Below the pieces are notes generated by a model that did no database searches, had not been told where the DNA came from, and saw only the letters and a list, made by a program, of their open reading frames with translations. From Lamellibrachia columna (taxonomy: Eukaryota; Annelida; Polychaeta; Sabellida; Siboglinidae): 64,000 nucleotides of DNA. How positions within the stretch are numbered: the first letter of the stretch is position 1; every line of letters begins with the position of its first letter. The stretch lies in assembly GCA_963662155.1 (NCBI GenBank), contig OY759267.1:19326438-19390437 (forward strand), written 5' to 3'. The position numbers and the translations under genes are program-made. Of the stretch, positions 1 through 11,939 are shown one piece after another.

Positions 1-109
1 TTTCTCGCACGTGAGGCGACAATGCGCATGAGAGGACGCATGCGTTGGTTTCCGACATGTCTCGTGGCAGCGGCGTTCGTCAAGGAGCTGCCTGTTCATC
101 AGCATCATC

Positions 110-371
110 AGCTTTGAAACTCCAGTCTTCTGGATCACTGACCGTAAGGCGCGAGGTGAACCCTGAAGGTGTCAATGGTTGTGTATGAGTTGTCTGTGCT
201 GCTTCGATCAGTACGTGTGCACGGAACGCCGCTGTGTGCCAGCTGCGTCGTGTGTCCAGCGTATCCTGCTGCAACTACGTCGTCGGCGCGGCCTTCCAGC
301 TTCGAAACCCCAGTCTCCCGAACCACTGACCGTAAGGCGCGAGGTGAACCCGGGAGGTTCACTGGTTGTGA
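110..371. repeat. Two-copy direct repeat, period about 187 bp
   Basis: Two similar stretches of about 70 bp begin near 110 and 297 and share the core CCGTAAGGCGCGAGGTGAAC. They lie outside the A-rich tail of the neighbouring LINE. Short frames here have no recognisable product. Confidence 0.6.
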
Positions 372-389
372 CTGAGTTCGCTGTGCAGT

Positions 390-768
390 GTCTCACCTCA
401 CCTCACCTATCCTCTTCGGGCCCAGTGGCCCATAAGGCCGAAGTGAATCTCCTCCATCTTGTTCTATAATAATAATTATAATAATTTTTTTTTTTATTAA
501 AATGGCAACTATAGCAGTTGAATTATACAATTGGCACAGTAAAACAACCAATGATAATAAATTAATTAAGACAAAAATATGACTTTAAATATAAAAACTT
601 AAAAGGTGCACGTACATCATGTTTAAAGTTATGTTTGTATATTAACAATGTAAATATGAAGGACATAATCATAAATTAAAACTTAAAACAGGCAATACTA
701 TAGTAGAATAAATTATATGGCCTACTACTATTATGTAAAAAGTAACTAATTTATAAATCAGTTCATAA
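390..768 (-). mobile_element. 3' UTR and A/T-rich tail of the LINE at 769-3831
   Basis: Between the LINE stop codon and about 466 the sequence is AT-rich. It ends, read on the minus strand, in a run of A and AAT units (466-500), as expected for a target-primed retrotransposon tail. A CCTCTTCGGGCCCAGTGGCC block at 410-431 may belong to the element or to an older repeat. Confidence 0.5.
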
Positions 769-3700
769 TTACTGCCAGTGTCTTAAAGCATATGGTATAA
801 AAGAGTTCTGAAATCTTGCAGTTCTGCAACGCGGCACACAGTAAGTCCTCATGTTTCGAGTTATATACGGAGTTTCCCGGAGGGGAGGCAAAAGATGGTG
901 TAATTTATGTGTAGATTGTTGCATGCTTATGAATAGCGTTCTACACAACTTCTCCCTCCGGTCTGACAGCGTTGGTAGATTGGCTGCGGTGATGGCTTCG
1001 GTGTATGACTTATCTTGGAAAATGAACCGCATTGCCCGTTTCTGGATGTATTCTATCTGTCTCGTTTGCTTTTTTGTAAGGCTCGTGTGCCACACTTGGC
1101 ATGCATACTCCAATACCGATCGGACGATTGAAGTGTATATGTTGATGAGATGGTGAGGGTCAATGCCGGCTCTTTTGAGAAGGATGATGAAGTATAGACG
1201 TTGCGATGCTTTTGTAGTGATTTCGTCTATGTGTAATTGCCACTTCAGGTCTTCAGATAGAGTCACACCTAGTAGACGTGTGCTGTTAACTTGTTGGATT
1301 GGTCTACCGTCGATGGTTAGCAGTGCGATGTCCGGAGTTGATTTCTTGAAGCATATCCGCAGTTCTTTCGTCTTGTCGTAGTTCAGCGCCATTTTATTAC
1401 TCGCTGTCCATTGCCCGACTTCGTCTGCCGCTACTTGGAGTGAGCTGTCCATTCCGGAGGATGAAGAAGCTTCCCATATTGTGCAATCGTCGACATATTT
1501 TATATGTTCGCATACTGTTTGCAGATCATTAATATGGTGTAGGAAGCCGATTGGTCCAAATATTGTGCCTTGTGGGACACCTGCGTTGACACTGGTGTAC
1601 TCCGATTTCACATTCCCGATCTTTACCCTCTGTTTGCGTTGACACAGGAAGGATGTCAGCCATTTGGTAATAAAAGTTGGAAGTCCAAGAGATGCACATT
1701 TCGTCATTAAAATGTGATGGTCGACTCGGTCAAACGCTTTGCTGAAATCGACGAGAAGTATTCGTACTATGGTTCCAGGGGTCTCGACCGCGTATTTCCA
1801 CTTGTGAACAAGCTCGACCAGTGCGTGTACGGTTGATGTTCCTTTGATTGATCCATATTGCTGAGGATCAATCTGGTCCATGGTAATGTCCATTATCCAC
1901 GTGCACATGAATTTCTCCAAGCACTTCGATAAAACTGGCGTGAGAGATATCGGGCGCAGGTCTTTCTCAATTCGCGCTGGTGGTCGAATTTTAGGCACTG
2001 GTCGGACGTCAGCGCATTTCCACAGGGCAGGCACGGTTCCTTCCCGTATGCTGCTGTTGAATATCGCACAGACGGGAGGAGCGAGGATGACGGCGTAGTC
2101 ATGTAAGATCCAGTTGGGTATCTCGTCAGGGCCGGTTGCTTTGTGTGTTTTAATTCGTGATAGTGATATGACTACTTCATCGACGTTGATGATGTAGGCA
2201 TCTGGGACCGTCGTGTCGGCTCCCGGAGGTAAGAACTCATCAACGGGTAAAAGTGGTGGGAAATCTTTGGTAACAGACTCAAAGAAATCACTTATTTCGT
2301 TTGCTAGAATACTGAAGTTTCCTGAACAGTGTGTGTTAGCAAGACCTTGTAGATTGTCACAGTTGACCTTTACCCCTACAAGTTCTTTCACGCTATTCCA
2401 CCATCGTTTCGGATGTTCGTTCTCAAGTGATTTGATTTTTCTTTGGTAATACTTTCGTTGCAAAGATTTTCTGGCACGATTAACTTTATTTCTGTAATGC
2501 CTGTACAATGGTTGGTTCTCGGAAAGAAGCGCGATCTGGCGGCGACGTATTAGATAGCGGAAATTGTCATCTATCCAAGGTCTGTCGCTGGAACATCTTC
2601 TGATTTTTCGTTCAGGGAGATGCGTGTCGAGTAAAGTTTTGATTGTAGAATTGAAAAACTGCAGTTGTTGTTCGCAGCTTGGTAGGTGGAATAAGGTTTC
2701 CCACGAGATGAGGTTGAGCGCTGCTGCAAAACGGGCTCGATCATCAGGCCTGCAACTGCGCGAAGACGTCTTTGAAACGACTGGTTCTGTATATTTCGTG
2801 GACGTTGATGGAGTGCATATTACCACCATGTGATCCGATAGGCCAATCGGTGCTATGACTACTGGACGGTGGTATAAATCCGTTAGGTTTGTATAGATTT
2901 TGTCCAGTGTCGCAGTTCCTCGTGTTGGTATGTCAACAATTTGTTTTAGGTTGTGATTTCTTTTCAAGTGAGAATCTCTCAACTTGTTAAGGTCGCCCAT
3001 TATGATGACGCCAGTATATGGATGGTGACGGCGTACATAGTCAACAGATTGGTCAATGTGGTTTAGCAATGTCCAGTCGTCTGCTCCGGGAGGGTGGTAC
3101 ACTGTGCAGATTGTTATCTGCGGGTGGTTGCGAGGCATCTTTGGTGGACGTATCGTCATCCACATAGTTTCAAGTTCTGGTTGGTTTAGTTCTGTCCATT
3201 GCTTAGTCGGGATTATATCTCGTACATAGCAAACAATCCCTCCATGTTGACGGCCATCTTGCCTGTCCCTCCTGTAGAGGTTGAAACCGGGTAACCTGAG
3301 CGAGCCGTCTGGTATTCTGCTGGTACACCATGTCTCAGTGACTGCTAGGACGTCCACTCCGTAGTTATCTTTAATTACTTTGATTTCATCGATTTTGCTT
3401 GCCAAGGCACCCCGAATGTTAGTATTGATGATGGTTGGTAGATCCCACTTGTTCGAGTGTACGTTGATGAGGTTATTGTAATTAGCCCCATTTCTGCTAA
3501 CGTGAACGTCATGATGCATGTTGCTCCCTAGGGCGCGTGTGTGGCCCGCCTGTGTATGTGTCATATTGTTCAGATTGACACAATTGTCATTGCAATGTCT
3601 CACCTTGTCGGCTGTGGTGTTAACGCATTGAACGGGCCTGAAGCCAGACAATACCACTTGAATGGGTCTGCGTAGCATTGTTCCCCCTCGTTGACCTCTT

Positions 3701-3831
3701 CTGGTTGGCTGCGTGCAGGAAATGCCGTTCATTGTCAGAGCTTTCCACAATGAACTGCTGACTGGTTTTCCTGACACAAAGCCGGCCAACTGGTAGAGAG
3801 CCTTCGCTGAATATTGCAGTGCGGCCGTCAT
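769..3831 (-). CDS. Non-LTR retrotransposon endonuclease-reverse transcriptase, intact 1020-aa frame
   Basis: This is one uninterrupted frame encoding the replication protein of an APE-type LINE (Jockey/CR1-like group; clade not settled). The N-terminal third is an apurinic-type endonuclease with VTETW, MGDLN and the terminal LSDHMVV motif. The centre is a reverse transcriptase with DFSKAFDRVDH (first catalytic Asp), AGVPQGTIFGP, and YVDD as the catalytic pair where related elements have F/YADD. The C-terminus, rich in aromatic and basic residues (RFQNSFIPYALRHW), is the usual LINE ending. There are no internal stops or shifts over 3 kb, so this copy is young. No separate ORF1 is seen upstream; only about 160 bp separates the start from the neighbouring RTE, so the copy may be 5'-truncated before an ORF1. 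Confidence 0.9.
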   Translation of the reverse strand: MTAALQYSAKALYQLAGFVSGKPVSSSLWKALTMNGISCTQPTRRGQRGGTMLRRPIQVVLSGFRPVQCVNTTADKVRHCNDNCVNLNNMTHTQAGHTRALGSNMHHDVHVSRNGANYNNLINVHSNKWDLPTIINTNIRGALASKIDEIKVIKDNYGVDVLAVTETWCTSRIPDGSLRLPGFNLYRRDRQDGRQHGGIVCYVRDIIPTKQWTELNQPELETMWMTIRPPKMPRNHPQITICTVYHPPGADDWTLLNHIDQSVDYVRRHHPYTGVIIMGDLNKLRDSHLKRNHNLKQIVDIPTRGTATLDKIYTNLTDLYHRPVVIAPIGLSDHMVVICTPSTSTKYTEPVVSKTSSRSCRPDDRARFAAALNLISWETLFHLPSCEQQLQFFNSTIKTLLDTHLPERKIRRCSSDRPWIDDNFRYLIRRRQIALLSENQPLYRHYRNKVNRARKSLQRKYYQRKIKSLENEHPKRWWNSVKELVGVKVNCDNLQGLANTHCSGNFSILANEISDFFESVTKDFPPLLPVDEFLPPGADTTVPDAYIINVDEVVISLSRIKTHKATGPDEIPNWILHDYAVILAPPVCAIFNSSIREGTVPALWKCADVRPVPKIRPPARIEKDLRPISLTPVLSKCLEKFMCTWIMDITMDQIDPQQYGSIKGTSTVHALVELVHKWKYAVETPGTIVRILLVDFSKAFDRVDHHILMTKCASLGLPTFITKWLTSFLCQRKQRVKIGNVKSEYTSVNAGVPQGTIFGPIGFLHHINDLQTVCEHIKYVDDCTIWEASSSSGMDSSLQVAADEVGQWTASNKMALNYDKTKELRICFKKSTPDIALLTIDGRPIQQVNSTRLLGVTLSEDLKWQLHIDEITTKASQRLYFIILLKRAGIDPHHLINIYTSIVRSVLEYACQVWHTSLTKKQTRQIEYIQKRAMRFIFQDKSYTEAITAANLPTLSDRREKLCRTLFISMQQSTHKLHHLLPPLRETPYITRNMRTYCVPRCRTARFQNSFIPYALRHWQ

Positions 3832-4005
3832 GCTTGACTGAATCGTCTGCTACTGTTTGTGCCACCTGTAGCTTGGTCAAAGTGTTCGAAATTGAGCGAT
3901 TTCCTTCGTAAATTCGGAAACTTTTATCTTCTCCGCGATCACTGTATGTTCATAGAGCAGTTTGCTAAAATTGGCATATGATAGTGCCTTAAAACTTAAC
4001 ATTAA

Positions 4006-7000
4006 TTACACTAAAGCCGAGAATGTTTTTGGTGCTGCCGTGTAGGCGCACACGCACATGTCAGCTGCTACACGTCTGGCTTCGTTCCAGCTATTCCACC
4101 CCAGTATACGCCTTTCATTTTCAATAGTTGATCGCCACGTTGTCTTTGGTCGCCCAACCTTTCTTCTACCTTCAGGCGTCCAGGCCAGTGCAGTCTCACA
4201 ATTGCTGTTCTTCTCCATTCGTAGGATATGTCCTACCCACTTCCATCTTCTTAACTTGACCTCAGTGCTGATTGTCTTCAATTTTGTTTTTGCCAGAATA
4301 TCTCGATTTGATACAATGTATGGCCATCGAATTTGTAGGATTCGTCTTAAACACTTGAAAAAAAATGTATCTAACTTTCTGTTGTCTCCTTCGTTAATTT
4401 TCCATGTTTCACTTCCATACAACAACACTGGTTTAACAAGTGTGTTAAAAAGTCTCAATTTCGATCTCAATGTGTATATATTTGAACTCCATATCTGCTT
4501 TAGTTTCATGAAGGATACCCTCGCTTTACAAATTCTGTTAACAATGTCATCGCCGCCTCCTCCTTGCTTACTAACGTTCGCACCAAGGTAGTTATACTTG
4601 TCCACTTCCTTTAGCTCTTGATCATCGATTAGTATTCTGTTTTCGCACTTGCTGTTTATCCTCAATATTTGAGTTTTCTTTTTATTTATTCTTAGTCCTG
4701 TCCTTGCTGCAAATTGATTCAGTTGTCTTGTCTTTGTTTGCATGTGTGTGTAGCATGATGACATGAGTGCTATGTCGTCGGCAAAGTCCAGGTCCTCTAG
4801 TTTTGACGTGAAGTTCCATCTTATTCCTGTTTTGTTTCCCGCTGTTGTGTTTCTCATTATCCAGTCCACTACTATCAAGAAGATAAATCCAGACATTACA
4901 TCTCCTTGTTTAACTCCAGTTTTGACCTTGAACCACTCAGATTCCTCACCTTCGTCTAACACTGCACATTCACTATCTTCGTATAACATCTGTACCATGT
5001 GGATTATCTTGCATGGAATTCCATAGCTCTCCATAATTTTCCATAGACTCTCTCGGTGCACTGAGTCAAATGCTTTTTCAAAATCCACAAACGTGATGTA
5101 TAGAGTTGCCTGCCATTCCACTACCTGTTCTATAATATTTCGTAAAATAAATATCTGTTCTACTGTGCCTCTCCCACTTCTGAAACCTGCTTGTTCGTCT
5201 CTCAACTTGCTGTTAACTCCATCTCTTATTCTGTCAATGAGTACTCTTCCGAATACTTTACTAGGAACAGATGTCAAAGTAATTCCTCTCCAATTCCCGC
5301 ACTCTGTCAGGTCACCTTTCTTCGGTATTTTAACGATCAGTCCCTGCTTCTACGTTTTTGGCACTTTCTCTTGTTCCCAAAATGTTCTGAATAATTTGAC
5401 AAGCCATTTCTCTGTTGTATTCATGTCTACTTTTAATAATTCTGCTGTAATTTCGTCCTTGCCCCCTGCTTTCCCGTTTTTCATCTTCCTTAGCGCTGTT
5501 CTAATTTCTGCCTTTGTTATTGGGTCAGTGCTGATTTCGTTTATGATCGGATCTATCTCCACATCTGTTACAGGGTCATCAGGTATAGGTCTATTAAGGA
5601 TTTCCTCAAAGTGTTCTTTCCATCGCTTTCTTCTGGCCAATCCTTCCGTTATTAAGTTTCCACCTTTGTCTTTCACTGCATTTGTTGTCTTACGTTTGTC
5701 ATTACTGAGGGTTTTTGTAATATCATACACTTCTTTCATTCTTCCATTATGTGCTGCTTCCTCTGCTTCCATGGCAAGGTGGTCAACCCACTTCCTCTTG
5801 TCTTGTCTCATGCTCTTCTTCACTTCTTTGTCTTTGCACCTATATTTATCCATGTAATTCTGCTTAATCCTGTCTGACTTTGTCTGCTCGATGTTGTTCT
5901 TCAGTCGTTTTCTCTCTTCTACTAACTCCCACGACTCCTTGCTGATCCATGGTTTTTGCCCTTTCTTTTTGTACCCCAGTACTTCTTGAGCTGTTTCTTT
6001 GTATGCATCCTCAAAGTCTTGCCATTGTTTCTCAACTTCTTCGTCGCCTGTTTCTTCGTAGTCTTGTAATATATCATATTTGTTGCGTAACTTCAGTGAG
6101 AATTGGGCTTTAATAGCTGGTTGCTGTAACTTAATTATATCAAATTTCTTTCTGATCGCCTTGTTCTTTTGTTTTCTCTTTAGTTTCAGCTTGCTTTTTG
6201 ATCGCACTAATTGGTGGCCACTCGCAATGTCGGCTCCTCTCATGGCCCTAGTGTCCATTACTGATGTCCGGTGTTGCCTACTTACTAACACATGGTCTAT
6301 TTGATTCTTTGTCTTTCCTCCTGGAGATGTCCATGTCTGTTTATGTATAAGTTTATGTGGGAAAATGGTACCTGTTACCACGAGGTTATTGAGTCCGCAG
6401 AAGTCAACAAGTCTTTCTCCATTGTCATTTCTTTCACCTACTCCATGGCTTCCTATTATGTTTTCATACCCGTCGTTGCCTTCTCCAACTTTGGCATTTA
6501 AATCCCCCATTACTAAGAGTATGTCATGCTTATGAACACTGTCCACAACTGTCTGGAGCTGTTCGTAGAAATTGTCTTTATCTTCGACGCTGGCTTCATT
6601 TGTTGGCGCATAGACTTGTATGATCGATAACTTTACATACATGGAGAAGAATCTAGCATAAATAATTCTATCACTGATAGGTTTCCATTCCAGCAATGCT
6701 TGTTCTGCTTTCTTCGTCATCATTATTGCTACTCCGTGTCTGTGTATGTTGTCTTCTCTCCCTGACAAAAAATTATGCTCTCTCCGGTGTTCATCTTGAC
6801 TTTTCCTTGTCCCATCCATCTGCATTCACTAATGCCCATGACATCTATTTTATATTTGTCCATTTCTCTTGCAAGCTGGGCTGATTTCCCTATAGAGTAT
6901 AACGTTCTCACATTCCAACATCCTATATTTACATTAACTTTTGGCTTGGTTAACGACGTTGTCAGCCTCCGAACTTCCGTTTGGCTTTGATCCGGAAGCG

Positions 7001-7205
7001 TCATATTGTCCAAATAAATGATGTCATCATCTGCTGGTATCTGGGCCGTCGCCTTCCTGTAGCCATTTCCAGCACAAGCTGGGTTTTGAAATTCACTTCT
7101 GGTTTCTGTAACATCATTTGAGCTGGGAGGGTTGTTGGCCCTCCGCAGTAGGTTTATTTTCGGGGTTTTCCTTCCCTTAGCCATATCCTCGTTTGCCCAG
7201 CACAA
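4006..7205 (-). pseudogene. RTE-type LINE, nearly complete, broken by one frameshift and one nonsense codon
   Basis: Three minus-strand frames form one endonuclease-RT protein. 7205-6729 holds the N-terminus and start of the endonuclease (GCWNVRTLY, ISECRW). 6825-5350 continues it (VMGDLNAKVG) into the linker and early RT. 5277-4006 holds the RT (FVDFEKAFDSVHRE, TGVKQGDVMSGF, FADD) and the C-terminal region with GHILRM and GRPKTTW. The first two frames differ by an indel near 6770. The second and third are in the same frame, separated only by a TAG at 5350-5352 where relatives have Trp. The endonuclease SDH motif reads ASGHQLV, so its Asp is lost. The GVKQG...DWIMRNTT wording is typical of the RTE clade. 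Confidence 0.88.
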
Positions 7206-7400
7206 TGTACTGGTTACCGGGGTGCACCACGAGGAGGTGAGGTTGACTTGAGTGTCTCTACGGTTGAGCGCATCAACACCCCTTACACCCTGCAGTGCAG
7301 TGTCTACAGAACTGCTATGCCTGGGGCGGGTGGGGCTCCACCGTGCCCTTGGAGGGGGGATTCTAATCCCCGCCTTTACGTCGTTTTATACATTATTGTG
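7206..7400 (-). mobile_element. Probable 5' UTR of the RTE element
   Basis: This GC-richer stretch directly upstream of the RTE frame contains a run of G (7350s, plus strand) and no gene. It is assigned to the RTE by position and composition only; the 5' boundary is not visible. Confidence 0.35.
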
Positions 7401-8450
7401 TAAAATATATATGTCACGTGTTTTTGCACACTCACACTTGGCGCTAGGCCTATAGCACAATTGCGGTACACCTTGCTTACGACGTTTGCACTATATATTG
7501 TATACACGAAATACGTAAGTATTATGTAGCATGTGTTAATGCTGGTTGTACGTCTGATGGTAAGTCCAGAAAGAGATTGCATTGCTTTGTATATACTTGT
7601 ACATTTACAGTAATTTCGGTACACAACCAGCCATGCCACTATAAGTGTGAGCGCCCGCCAATCCAATAAATTTATTCATGCATTGCCATGTTAACAACTT
7701 ACTACTGTCTTTGCTTTGTTGACGTAAATTGAACCAGGCACATCGTTTATAATTATATTCAGTTCACAATTGGGGGATCATATAGACAGCAGCGCAGGAA
7801 CGTAAATAGCGGACAGCTTAGGGGGCCATCTATAAAGTGCGTCACTCAACGACTGACTATAATATGCATGTACAAGATGCTTGCCGCAGCTCCAATCCAC
7901 GAGTTCTCACAGCTGGTGGTCACCAGGTGGCATCAGTAACAACAAAATATCGGAATTCATCTCAACCGGACACCAATAGGCTTCAGATGCCGAAAGAAAG
8001 GTCAGAGACGGTATGATAGTCCTGTAGAAATTGGCGATGATCCGGATATTTAGGTTAAAAAGCCAGTTTTTGTTCTAAGATGACCGAGTGGGTGCCCAGA
8101 GTTCCCACAAAAATGCAACCAAATTCAGCCCTGGAAGACCTTGATTTTTACCCCAATCCTTGATTTCGGGTGTTTTCGTCCAATTTTATGGCTACGATTT
8201 GTGTTTGCGTAGGTTCATCACATCTGTAACTGTTTAATTTATTGGTCAATACGTTTGCTATGATATGTATAATGGTGCACTATGCTAATAATGAATCATT
8301 GAGTTTAATTAGTGCCACTTTAATGATCACTCGATCAACACTGTACCCCATACTGTCAGGTCGTGAATGTTTATTTTGTCGTGAATGCTTATTTTGTCAA
8401 ACAAATGTCTATTAAGATAGCATTGTAGTCCATTAACCATATTGCATTGG
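7401..8450. other. AT-rich intergenic stretch, nothing recognised
   Basis: Short frames only, none with a domain or splice context. No tandem repeat or terminal inverted repeat was found by eye. Confidence 0.5.
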
Positions 8451-8477
8451 GTTGTTTGCTACCGTGACACCTACTGG

Positions 8478-8766
8478 CCATCTCCATAATCATGACGTGA
8501 TTAAAACTTCACAACATGGATTTTGGAAAGGACTGTCACGTCTGACGAACCTTTTAGTGTACTCAGATAAAGTAACATCAGCAAAGCATTCGACCCAGCT
8601 CCACACCGCAATAAAATGCGCACGGGATAGGAGGAGAGGTAAATAAATGGGTATCGGAGTGGCTATCGGGCAGGATACAACGTGTCCTTATAAATGGATC
8701 GGGTTAGGAATGGTCGTCCGTTAAGAGTAGTGTACCCCAAGGGTCAGTTTTGGGTACAATTCTGTG

Positions 8767-8845
<79 letters not shown>

Positions 8846-9660
8846 ATGTACTGCTGATGCTGATGACACAAAACTGATCAGTCAGGTAGCATCATGCGAA
8901 GAAGTTGAGAAATCACAGCGGAACTTAAATACCATGCATGCGGAGTGTCGAATGGCTATTATTTAATGCAAACAAATGCAAGTGTGTACACTGCGGTCAC
9001 AATAATAGGCAGTGTGACTTCTTCATGGGTGATGACCCCACAGAAACATCACACGAAAAAACGACTTAAGCGTGATGATAACAGACAAGTTTGAAGTAAT
9101 GGAGCATTGTGCTAAATCATCGAACAAGGTAAACGCTATGCTGAACATGATCAACAAGCCATCACATATAAGACCAAGGAGGTAGTTGTGCAATTATACA
9201 AGTCCCCTGTAAGACCCCATCTGAACTACTGCATTCAGGCATGGCGCCAATTTAAGCAAAAATACATACACTTATTAGACAGTGTGCAAAATAGGGCGTC
9301 CAGGACGACAGGGCCTACCGGACTTAAGACATGGAATACCCAAGACGGTTTAGAGTGTTAAACATCACGACTCTGGAGGCTAGGCGATTGAGAGCTGGAA
9401 TTTTTCAAAATATTCAGTGGTTTAGAGAGTATACTTCCTGCGGCCTTCTTTGTCACATAGAATGAACAGTCTGCAAGGAGAGGGCACTCATTAAAAATCA
9501 CAAAGGGGCAATCTTGAGTGGATATGCAGAAGTACTCGTTCACCCAAAGGATTGTAAACGACTGGAATAGACTTCAGGAGGCAGCGGTCATGTCCAAGGA
9601 TATCAACCAATTCAAGGAACACATTGACAAGTACTTAAACAACAGGGCTGGGGATTACAC
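8478..9660 (+). pseudogene. Decayed CR1/L2-like LINE fragment interrupted by a microsatellite
   Basis: Broken frames read, in order, a TSQHGFWKG RT block (8501-8527), a decayed GVPQGS-like block just before 8764, then after a GTGC microsatellite a DDTKLIS block, and the C-terminal region with RPHLNYCIQAW (9214-9247), a short LEARR stretch and basic tail. Multiple stops and shifts show an old copy. It belongs to the same family as the LINEs at 21.9-23.4 kb and 55.3-56.1 kb, which have an almost identical RPHLEYCIQAWRPY motif. Confidence 0.75.
8764..8845. repeat. (GTGC)n microsatellite, about 20 units
   Basis: Uninterrupted GTGC tetranucleotide lying between the GVPQG and FADD motif positions of the LINE fragment. 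The Cys-Val-Arg-Ala frame across it is a repeat translation, not protein. Confidence 0.95.
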
Positions 9661-10900
9661 GAGCGCGCAAACAGGTATGGGCAGCCAATAAAACAAAACT
9701 ATTATAATGGCGGGGTACGTTATTGTTCCTGAAAAAATAGATGTTATACAGGATTGATTTTGGTTGCATTTTTCTGCAAGTCCAGGAAACCCTACTAGTC
9801 ACGTCAAGATACAAATTTGTTTCAGACCTGTTAAGTTTCTGAAATGACAAAACTGGAGATTTGTGAAGTCATAAGTCAAACCACTAAACGACGAATTCGT
9901 CGTGCGTCCGTCAAAGGATAACATTCACTACTACTAAAACAAAAGAATATTATATAGTGTACACACATACTGTGTTTCAAATACATACAACACTGCACAT
10001 TGATGCATTGAGCACCTGAAAAGGTAAACAGATTCACCCACTGTAAGATCAAAATGACTGTTTAAGTGACAATACAATAAATAGTATAAATGATACTGAT
10101 CAGCTCCAAACAAGACCCATTTTGTAAATAAGGAGCAGTAAAACAATAATGATACATTCAATCATTTAGCAACAGAAAACGTTGAAAATAAATTCACTCA
10201 AATTCATCCACTATCAAGTACAAATCAGAAAATCTCATAACCATAAAATTATTCCTTAAATTATAAATTAACACAAACTAATCACATATTATTATAAGCA
10301 ATAAAATAAATAAATAAAATTATTCACTTCATCCAATTAAAATGTCTATAGCATGATTCCGGTGGCGATTAAAATCAGAAATGTGCAACGACACGAACAT
10401 TAACAGTGTTGCTATTCGGAAAGTTTTCGCCACAACGGTAAAAAGGAAATATTTATTTCTAAAAAACGGAGTGGGGTCAGAAAATTTGGGGAAACGGTAG
10501 GAAACATCAAAAACGGGAGGAATAATAGAAACGGGAGATTTCATTTCTCTCGCTGGAGAACGGGAGATGGGTCCCAAAAGCGGGAGACTTAACACGTCTG
10601 ATTTGCTTTATAGCCTAACTGTCCGGTTTTTTATTAAAAAAAAAACAGGCTGGTTTCTACTGGACTATCAATGTGACCTTGCAACCTCCTTAGAGTTGAA
10701 ACAGTCAGTAAGAGACGGGAGTTGGCCAACCATAATATTGTACGTTGCTATTCAAACGAGTTGTCAGGATCTGCGTGAACACGGGAGGTGGCTGCGTGTG
10801 TTGACGTTACACGGTATTCTACTACAGTGGACCGAAAGCAACCACTAAACAAAACTGTAGACAACACAACGAGCGGTACTAAATGAAAAGTCCATGTCAA
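9661..10900. other. Intergenic, no gene recognised
   Basis: AT-rich sequence followed by a purine-rich stretch with repeated ACGGGAG words (10440-10600, 10715-10790). Short frames have no domain signature. Confidence 0.45.
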
Positions 10901-10907
10901 CTATGCC

Positions 10908-11107
10908 TTTTGGACGGGAGACTCTTAATAAAACTAACTTTGGTCGTTGGAGCCACTTTATTTTTTTCCTTTCTTGAAACCTAATGATACATTATACGAA
11001 ACACATATCCTAATAATGATTGCTGCATCATTACTCCAGATAAATTGTTGTGTTAACCTTTTGGACGGGAGACTCTTAATAAAACCAACTTTGGTCGTTG
11101 GAGCCTT
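10908..11107. repeat. Direct repeat of about 48 bp, 150 bp apart
   Basis: The block CCTTTTGGACGGGAGACTC and the following 30 bases occur at about 10909 and again at about 11058 with two or three differences. The cause is unknown; it could be a solo-terminal-repeat-like relic. Confidence 0.6.
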
Positions 11108-11275
11108 TCAGAGAAGACGTTGATAGTATCACGATTCCGTGGATGAATGAGTCTATCTTACGGTTTGGAACTAGCATTTCAAGTTCGTCGACTTATACGA
11201 AACCTCTCGTGTCCGTGTTATCTGGCTGGTCATCATGTGATTGTTGACCAGTAAGCTCGATTGTAAATCGCTGGC

Positions 11276-11345
11276 GCACTACAGTGTAACAGTCGTCCCA
11301 CCTCGTTGAGCAGTCTAATGTTTGAGGTAGTCTATGTAGCAGTAA
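11276..11345 (-). repeat. Microsatellite-associated repeat, copy 1
   Basis: The block CGTTGAGCAGTCTAATG and its flanks recur in reverse complement at about 24378-24445. At both loci the same end directly abuts a dinucleotide microsatellite. This suggests a small mobile element that carries or seeds the microsatellite. Confidence 0.6.
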
Positions 11346-11757
<412 letters not shown>

Positions 11758-11939
11758 TTATACATGTGCGCGCGCGCGTTTTTGTATGCTTGCGATCGTG
11801 CGTTCGTTCGTGCGTGCATGTCCTGGCATGACCCAGACAATATCAGCAGGACCGTAACATAACTTTGTATGCCTGCGTATTGCATATCCTTATAAAGAAT
11901 ATACAGTATGCAATCATCGAATGAAGCCGACAACAAAAA

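Noticed and set aside
4058..5857. Plus-strand frames of 177 and 254 residues
   Set aside because: Antisense to the RTE reverse transcriptase; no independent support.
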